This document shows positions 52,001 to 61,000 of a stretch of 64,000 bases of DNA, piece after piece. Position 1 is the stretch's first letter; every line of letters starts with the position of its first letter. The notes under the pieces were generated by a model that did no database searches, had not been told where the DNA came from, and was given only the letters and a program-made list of their open reading frames with translations. A program made the position numbers and the translations under genes. Origin of the DNA: Branchiostoma floridae (Eukaryota; Chordata; Leptocardii; Amphioxiformes; Branchiostomatidae). The stretch is from NCBI RefSeq assembly GCF_000003815.2, contig NC_049983.1:24912617-24976616 (forward strand), given 5' to 3'.

Positions 52001-55000
52001 TGAACAAAACATGAATGAACCAGCAGCACATTTGCCCAAATCATGCAAAAATTTGTTGTTGCTTTTTCCTGTTGTTGTTAGTTCTCTATCAGGAAAACAG
52101 ATAGTTGACTCAAAACTAACATTTACTATAACATAAGTCATGTAGCATAAGCACACATTCAACATGTACCTCTACCATTTCCATTAGAATCTGTGTGTCT
52201 GAAGGCTGGCCCAGTGGTTTAGATTCTAGTATCAGTGGGCCAGAAGTCTTGCCCACTGGTCCAGATCTGAGCCAGACCCTAGTGGAGTCATGGAAAATTG
52301 CAGGTTACATGCCTCCTTAGCCGCCCACTGGGCAGAGTGTGCCCACTGGTCTGTGTTGTTTTAGGGAGCTGTGACCACATGGGATCATGGGGCAGCCCAC
52401 TTGTCCCAGATCTTAGACCACTAGTCCTGGAATCCTACACATGTGGGCCAGGAGTCTGGCCCACTGGGCAAGACTCCCTGCCATAGTGGGCACATGGATT
52501 TTCAATCAATCATATCTAGCGTTATGAATATCACCCACAATCAATTTTCACATAAGTAAGTATCTGAGAGTGAGAGCTTTCAATTGATACCTTGCTGAAA
52601 TATTTACAGTTTGCATTAAGGAATTTTCCAAATTGCTGGTGACTTTCCAAAAATAAAGTGTCTTCTGTTTTATACAATTATATCATATTTTCTTCTTCTT
52701 GGCTATTTTAATCCTAGCCACTCTTACATGTATCTTTTCCGTGGCCAAACTTCTTTTTTTTTCTCGACAATGGTTCTTACAACTATCCAATCCAACAGTC
52801 AACATAAGAAATACAGAAGACTTGACCCATTTAACACTCTGACAAAAGTTTAACCCTTGCAGGATTTCGTGTCGTTCCTGTTCTATATCCATTGCTTCAC
52901 ACGCAAGCAACATGCTGCCGACTAGTCATATTTTTTCCTGCAGTTTCCTCCAGAACTGCTAGGTGGCACCATTTTGACTGCAGTACCCTTAATGCCTTTT
53001 CAGAAGTCTAGGCTGCACAAGGACAGTCACGTCTTGCGCAACAGGAGTTTTCAGCGCCAGTCGTGGCGCAGGCGGTCATGCCGTAGAAAGTCCAAAAAGC
53101 CGTCTCAAAAGGCACGTGTTTATGAACTATGGAGTCATGTCAAAGATATCCAAAATGGTCAATTCAAAATCTCACTATTTAAAACAGACCAATCATACTT
53201 AAACTTGAAAATCAAATCAACGTATAATTGAGTAGTGAGAAGAAAATCTAGATGGTCAATTTGAAGTCTCAAAATTCAAAAAAGACCAATGATAATTAAA
53301 CTTAAATCAATGTATAATTGAGTAGCATATAGTGCAGTAAATTTTGTATCTTCTAATCAAATACTATATTAGCTTAATGTGTGGAGGTAACAGAAAGTTT
53401 TAAAGAGTTCAGAAATCTGATGATAAAAAAAAATTCTCACTAATTCTGTTTAATTACAATCAAAGTGGGTCAATCCAAGTCTTACTGTCTGAAATCAGCT
53501 TCAGTTTGATTCAGTGTGTCACTCGAGACTGAAATCAATTATAGATTTTATTTAGATTTGCACAGAAAATTGTTTGACTGTCCAAACTGTAGATTCTGAC
53601 ACCTCTTAGTTCAGTAACCTGCATGTATCATGATGATTTCATTTCTCTAATGTGATTGCTCAGACAGATCAATTGATAAGTTTATGATTCAATCTGCATG
53701 AAATAATTTATGTGTATTACAAATCAAATTATGGCCGTGTAATCCCATAAATTGACTGCCCTTAAAATATCATGATCAAATATGTCTCTCTCTTCTGTCC
53801 TTATTGAAGTCCCCAGCACAAAGCTTCTCTTAATTCCTTTTTATTCCATCACAGACTGCAGCACTGTGCCACTCACTGTGCAAAACTTTGATTCTGTCAT
53901 TTCATGCATCATATAAGACTTTGTACATACTTTAAAAAATCCCTTTATGCTTTTTCTCACTGGAAGGAACATCTCGTAGGCCACACCAATTCAATTTCTT
54001 GGTCTGCAGATTTTTTAAAAAAATAGTGAGCTGAAACAAGTGAAAGATCAACGTTAAAAACATTATTTAGTCTGAAGGGAAGGTCTGTACTTTGGTACAT
54101 CTTAGCATTCCATGCAGTGAATATGTTGTCAGATGCAGGTTTTCACCACTGTGACAGCTTTCTGTTTTCACAATTTGCTCTGGTAGATTTTTACTTTCAA
54201 AATTGATTCATATTCCTGGGAAACAGTAAATAAATTGGTGTGACTTTGAGAATTTATGAGAACTACATGATTGTCTTTGATTGAAGGACTTTTAGAAATG
54301 TTTTTCTCTAACGTTTACAGAGGCTTGTTGCACCCCAGCAAGAAGAGGAACCTCCAAGGTCACCCATCCACAAGGTCGCGTATGAAATGTTGACCTCTGA
54401 GAGGTCGTATGTCGCGAAACTTCACCTGCTGGACCAGGTAAGAAATATTCTTGGCCCCAAGTATAGTTGTGTTCTAATGAAGCCCTAAAATCAGCCTCAA
54501 GTTCACCAAATCTCTTCTTCATTCTCTTATCTTTAGAAGTACATGTAGGTATACCCCCAACTCATTCAGTAATCCATGCTAGAAACTTTAAGATGCCCAC
54601 CAACTTTGTATAAGCTGCAGGGAACGCTATAAAAAAAGCCCCATCCCAAACTTCACTCAGGCCACACCGATTTAATTTCTTGGTTCACGGATTCGCTCGC
54701 TCCTATTTTTTGGAAAAAAAAATAAAAATAAAAATTACTACTCAGCAAATTTTTACCATTAATGAAACCATTCACCAACTTTCTGGTGTAGCAAATTGGC
54801 CTTTATATAATAAGCTCCTTAAAGTGTGGGTACAGGTGCTGTTACTGTACAAAAATAGTGTTTTTGTACTTTTTTCAAGCTGAAAACTTTTTTTCTTTAT
54901 GTTTTGGATTAGCCATTACCTTTACCCCAACCATTTTACAATTTTTATTTTTATTTTTATTTCGCCCTATCGCTCCATATTTTTGATGAAAAAATCCGTG

Positions 55001-58000
55001 AACCAAGAAATTAAATTGGTATGGCCTCACCTATATTAAATACAATACATGTACCTGATAACATCTCCCATATCTATGTAAAATTGTTACAGTACTATAA
55101 TAATTGCAGTCTTCTTTCCTCATTTTGTATAGTAAGAATTTTTGTGTTTCATCCCTCGTATGATAACACTTTTTGTATGATAATCTTCCATTTATTTTGG
55201 AATCCTATATACATGTATATAAGACAGCTTACCCATCCACGTTCTGTCCCCCCAGGTGTTCTGTAAGCAGCTTGAGGAGGCGAACATCCCCGCCAACGTG
55301 GTGAGCGGGATCTTCTCCCACGTGAAGCCCATTTACCAGTTCCACCATGACTTCCTGCTGCCACAGCTGGAGGACAGGATGAAGGAATGGTCAGTAGTCT
55401 AGTATAACTACATTCTGTATAGTAGGATAGTGGTGACTCTCTCACAGTTAGGGCTGGGTACCGGTACAGAAAATTCAGGTCCAGGTCCAGTTCAGGTCCA
55501 AATGATCAGGTCCAGGTCCGGACCTGAACCTGGACCTGATGCAGTATGACTCATACCAATGGTCCATTTCACTACAAAGAGATCTGTTTGGTGGAGTTTT
55601 AGACTTACACTGACGTTTTAAAATCCTTCACCGCTTAACTGCACCTGTACGATTGGCTGTAAAACTTGGTAGAAATTACTATAAACTGTACTCTACTTCA
55701 CTCTTGTTATTTTCTTCCACCTGCAAGCGCCAAAACGTGTGAATGCCTGATGAAATAATCTAAGTTAATTTTCTAATCGGTCCAACATCCGGTCCACCTA
55801 ATTTTTTCAGGTCCGGTTTTTCTGGACCGGTCCAATACGAAAAACCGGTTTTGTACCGGTACACTGTACCGATACCCAGCCCTACTCACAGTAGTATAGT
55901 ATAACTACATTGTATAGTAGGATAGCGGTGACTCTCCCATGTGAAGCCCATTTACCAGTTCCACCATGACTTCCTGCTGCCACAACTGGAGGACAGGATG
56001 AAGGAGTGGTCAGTAGTATTATCATTATAGTATAACTACATTGTATAGTCAAGGATAGTAGTTGACTATCTCTCCCAGTAATATAGTATAACTACATTGT
56101 ATAGTAGGATAGTAGTGATTCTCCCACATCAAGCCGATTTACCAGTTCCACCATGACTTCCTGCTGCCACAGCTGGAGGACAGGATGAAGGAATGGTCAG
56201 TGGTTTAGTATAGCTACATTGTATAGTATTAGTAGGATAGTGGTGACTATCTCTCCCAGTAGTATAGTATAACTACATTGTATTATAAATATAATAGTAG
56301 GATAGTGGTGACTTTCCCACGTGAAGCCCATTTACCAGTTCCACCATGACTTCCTACTGCCACAGCTGGAGGACAGGATGAAGGAGTGGTCAGTAGTATT
56401 ATCATTATAGTATAACTACAATGCAGTAAGATCGTTGTGACTCTTCAACTGAGGTTATAGACTGGAGGGATATAATAACTCGCAGTTGTCATCGAGAGAG
56501 TTCCAGATTTTGGCAGTCTGGGGAAAGAAACTGTTTTTGTTGAGAAGGACTTTGAGACTTTGAGGCACATTGTGCTTTCACTGCTTAGCACTCAGCACTA
56601 GTGAGGAAGAGGATGGAAGTTATATAGAGGCGGACCAGCTACCAGCAGACCAGCCCCCTACTGCAGTGGCTTGCACAAATGTTTGACCCAATTAACAAGG
56701 GCTACAGAAATGGAGTTGGGCACCACCCCTAAGCATCTGTTACAGATGTAAGGACAACTTTAACTTTGATTCCTGTATCCCACAGGGCTGAAGACAGGAA
56801 CAAGAAGATGGGAGACCTGATGAAGAACTTTGCCCCCTTCCTGAAGCTGTACTCCCCGTACATCAAGAACTTTGACGTGTCCATGGGTCTGGTCAACTCA
56901 TGGATGGGCAAACCCAAGTTTGCAGCTGTGGTGGAGGACATTCAGGTGGGTTGGTTGGTTCTATTCAGATCTCCATTGTCTATTCAGCAATGGAGGATAG
57001 AAGGATGAAATAAAGCCAGTAGCCCAGAGTTGGCAGTACAAATTTTCATGTTTCTAATAAGTGGGTCCGTTATCGTGAGATAATCTTAAACCCAGGGTAG
57101 GGCTGGACGGGTAAAATATGACTTGAGCGGGGCAAGGAGAGAGAAGCATGCTTTGTCCACCCTTTGTCCAGCCTCAGGTGACTATATACTGACTATAAGG
57201 TTTGCACCATCGCACAACGGGGCATGCCCCTATACTCTTTTACAAAAGGTGTGGTGGGTTCTTTAACGTGCGTGTTGTTTGGCTCTCCCCAAACCGGTTT
57301 GGTGGACTTATCTACATGACATTTGTACAATTATGTACCTGGAACATACCTTGTACAGAGTGTACAAAAGTCATGATTGACTGTAGTATGTGTAAACCAA
57401 TTGAAATGTACCTGCCCCCCTCCCCAGATGACAGAAGAGTGTGGGAACCTAACCCTGCAGCATCACATGCTGGAGCCGGTACAGAGGGTTCCTCGCTACG
57501 AACTGCTGCTCAGGGACTACTTAAAGAAACTGCCACAGGACTCTGAAGACAGACCAGACACAGAAAGTAAGTCTTTTATAATAGATCAGTACGTTTTCTT
57601 CCTCTTTGCCTCCAAGACAGCACCTCATTCCATTGAGACAAGATTAAGAAGTTCCACAAACTCATAAAATGATAAAATCTGAAGTGCCTATAGTGACTCT
57701 GATGGTCTTATAGACGTCTAAGGCCCTTGTCAATGAGTTGAGTCACGGCAGTACAACAGAAGAAGATTGAGCAGTTTAACCAAATTCTGAAAATGATTTC
57801 CAATTCGGCACGACATTCCAACAAGGCAATGAAGAGAATCGAGAAGTTCCAGTCCACAGCTTGGCATGATACTTTTAGATAACTTGTCTTGGAAGAGGTA
57901 ACATTCTTGTATGATAATCTTCAGAGGCCCTTGAGTTGATTTCGGATTCTGCGAGACATTCCAACGAGGCGATGAAGAAAATCGAGAAGTTCCACAAGCT

Positions 58001-61000
58001 TCTGGAGCTGCACGAGCAGCTGAATGATGTTCTCAGATCTACAATGATTATCATTAGTTTTGATAACACTCTTGTATCTCATCTTCAGAGGCCCTTGAGC
58101 TAATATCCGACTCTGCGAGACATTCCAACGAGGCGATGAAGAAAATCGAAAAGTTCCACAAGCTTCTGGAGCTGCATGAGCAGCTGAATGGTGAGGTTGA
58201 TGTGGTGAGCCCCACGCGTGAGTTCCTGCTGGAGGGGAAGATCACCAAGATCGCGGCTCGGAGCGGGGAACATCAGGACAGATATCTCTTTCTGGTGAGG
58301 AAGGAAGCTTAATGCTTCTTCTATAAGTAGTGCTTAGTGTGCAAGATACTTTTTTAGCCAGGTTGTCAAGGTAGCAACCTGAGTCAAAAGCCAGATTGTA
58401 CCATCAATATTTCAGGTTGCCCCACTTTCAAGTTATACTTTCTTCAAATCAGCCACTTCTCCATTATCTTTTCTTCCTGCACCTAACAGAATGCTTTGTA
58501 GCAAAATGGACCATTGTTTGGATTACTGCCCATTCACAAGTTTTCACACTCAGATCATTAGGTCCAGGTTTATGTCTGGACCTGGACCGTAACTGTACTA
58601 GAGTACATGAATTTTCTGATACTGATACCCACCCCTAACTACCAGTTTTTAAAAATCTGTTTCTCTCAGTTTAAAAATTCCTTCCTGCATGACTTGTAAT
58701 GTCGGTATTTTGTTCTTTGTTTTGATAATCATTATATGACAAAAGTTGCTGCAATTCTGAATCTGATGTATTTGATAATATTTTGATAATTATTTTCCCC
58801 CAGTTTAACGACATGCTGCTGTGCTGCTCGCCCAGCCTGGTGGGGAACAGGTTCAGGGTCAGAACCAGGATGGACGTGGACGGCATGACGGTAGGGAACT
58901 TTCGGTTGCTGCTGAATATCTGTAGCACATACATGTATCCTGTACATTTAGAGTAAATTAGACTCTGTCCTTGATGTTGTCACAAGCTGATAATTGTTAT
59001 AACTTGGTAAACACTAGCCTCCATTTACACAATCTCTTGCTGGCTGTAAATGACCTGTAGTTGGCAGCAACTGTAGGACTGGCCGCGATTTTAGTCAGGG
59101 TAGGTAACACCGAATATTTTTGTATTGTAATACTGTTCCCGTCCCCTGGGCTACCCCAGCCTCTAATACTAATAGCCTTTGGCTTGTTTTTGCAGACCAT
59201 TCTGTATGTCTTTGACATCCAAACTGGTTAATAGATTTTTAAAATGCCAACTTGAAGGTTCTATACTATGTCATACAGTCACTGAATTTAGTTCAATTCT
59301 ATTGTTACTAAATGTAATTGTGCAACTAAATTGATTGAGGTTTGTTTAAGTTTACATGACAGAATCTAATGCAATGATTACCCCACTACAGGTGAGTAAA
59401 GGAAACAACCCAGAGGAGGACACATTTGTGGTCCAGGCTAGACAACGGGCTCTGGAGCTGTACGCAAGGTCGGGGGACAACTTGTGTCATCAATCATAAA
59501 CTGTTCTTTCCGTGTTTAAAGTCATGTCAACAAACTCTGTCAGGTTATATCTGCCTACTGCTACTTCCTTTAAACAAAATTGTTTCTGGTTGTGTGTCTT
59601 TAGTACATGTAAGTCTTTGTATGTCCAAGTCTTGTCTGACTTGACTGTAATATTGTGATGACTTATCTGTACAATTGATATTTTCTTTGCAGTACACAAG
59701 AAGAAAGAGATGCATGGCACAAGGTAGGAACAGAAAAACATTTACAATACATATAATACAGTAACTATATATACTATATATGTGTACGTACTTAATTTTG
59801 CGATCTGCATGTTGATAGTAAAACACTTTTCTTTGTATTAACACACAGACTTGTCAGCAATTAGACATAATATTTTTGTTCCAGGCCATCCAGGATGTTA
59901 TAGATGGATACCAGCTGATTAAAGGCCAGATCAAGAGAGAAGAGGACCAGAAATTACCAGAGGTAGTGACCTTCTGTACAATGTACACATGAACATGTCT
60001 TGTATTTGCACTGAATTTCTTAAGGATTCAATACATGTAATACTATGTGCACAATATATTACATACTAACATAGCTCTAAGGACGTCACGTGTCATGATG
60101 TACATGTACATGAAAACAGTTTTTACAGTGAAACTCCAAGTTGATAATGTCTTTACATTGGAAAGTATTGAGCCTTAGCTTGAAAGTATTGAGCCTTAGC
60201 TTGAAAGTGCATCTGTGTTGGTAGAAGTCATTATTGAACTTAGTTTAACTGTAATATCCAACACAAAAAAATTGACCCAAAATTGCTTTTCAGTTGAAAA
60301 TTTGGCTGAGTCCAATTTTTTGTGTTGGATATTACAGTTAAACTAGTTCAATAAGTATTGAGCCTGTTGTTTTAACTGGTTTGAAGATTGTACAGTTATC
60401 ACATCTTAGCTAAGACTGAGCACACTCTCTTCTGAATTCGACTATTCATTTCAAATCAAAACAGTTTACTTATAGTTATTTGAAACAATGTGTAACAATT
60501 GTACAAATGTAGTGCTCACAACACAAACATAAAATACCTTCTGTATTCCAGGAGGTCAGTGCAAGTGAGTTGGGGAAGCGAGCGCCACAGTGGATCAAGG
60601 ATAACGAGGTGACGATGTGCATGAGGTGTTCCCAGGCCTTCAACGCGCTCAAGAGGAGGAGGCACCACTGCAGGGCCTGCGGATGGGTGAGACATCTGCT
60701 TCATTTCATCTTTACTTACTTACTTATCCTCTCCATCCCATGTGGGACATAAGGCTGTGATAAGTTTCCTCCACTGGGGTCTGTTCTGTGCTAGGAGCTG
60801 AGCAGCATCCCAGGGGATCCCAATGGCCGCTAGGTCTGAAGCCACAGTACGTCTCCATGTAGTTTTAGGACGTCCCCATTTTCTCTTCCCCTCAGGGGCC
60901 CAATGTAGAGCAACTTTGGGAATACAGATCCGACATCCGCAGAACATGGCCCAACCATTTCAGTCTTCTGATGGCAATTTCAGTAGACAACTGAAGACAG

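Larger units (their letters stand above)
46658..52668. mobile_element. 6-kb segment bounded by long inverted repeats
   Basis: Left arm (46658-~46985) begins ACAGCAGACACTTTATTTTT, then GGAAAGTCA, and carries several GGCCCAGTGGTC-like motifs. The right arm (~52195-52668) is its inverse: GTGGGCC and CCCACTGGTC motifs, then TGACTTTCC and AAAAATAAAGTGTCTTCTGT. The arms are ~330-470 bp and diverged. The interior contains nested smaller elements. It may be one large non-autonomous transposon, or two related MITEs inserted in opposite orientation; there is no clear target duplication and no transposase. Confidence 0.5.
46436..52943 (+). other. FGD intron 6 (~6.5 kb)
   Basis: Almost filled by a pair of long inverted arms and what lies between them: an ATTTGCAT array, a mariner-like MITE and a Harbinger-type MITE (all listed). 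48200-49450 and 50040-51350 are AT-rich with no exon that I can support. Confidence 0.5.

Noticed and set aside
54680-54883. Open frame starting [10 protein letters not shown]
   Set aside because: Lies wholly inside the Harbinger-type MITE; the inverted copy at 28272-28505 gives the same frame on the other strand.
57202-57427. Open frame upstream of exon 11
   Set aside because: Intron sequence read through to a strong acceptor; the family alignment starts exactly at MTEECGNL.
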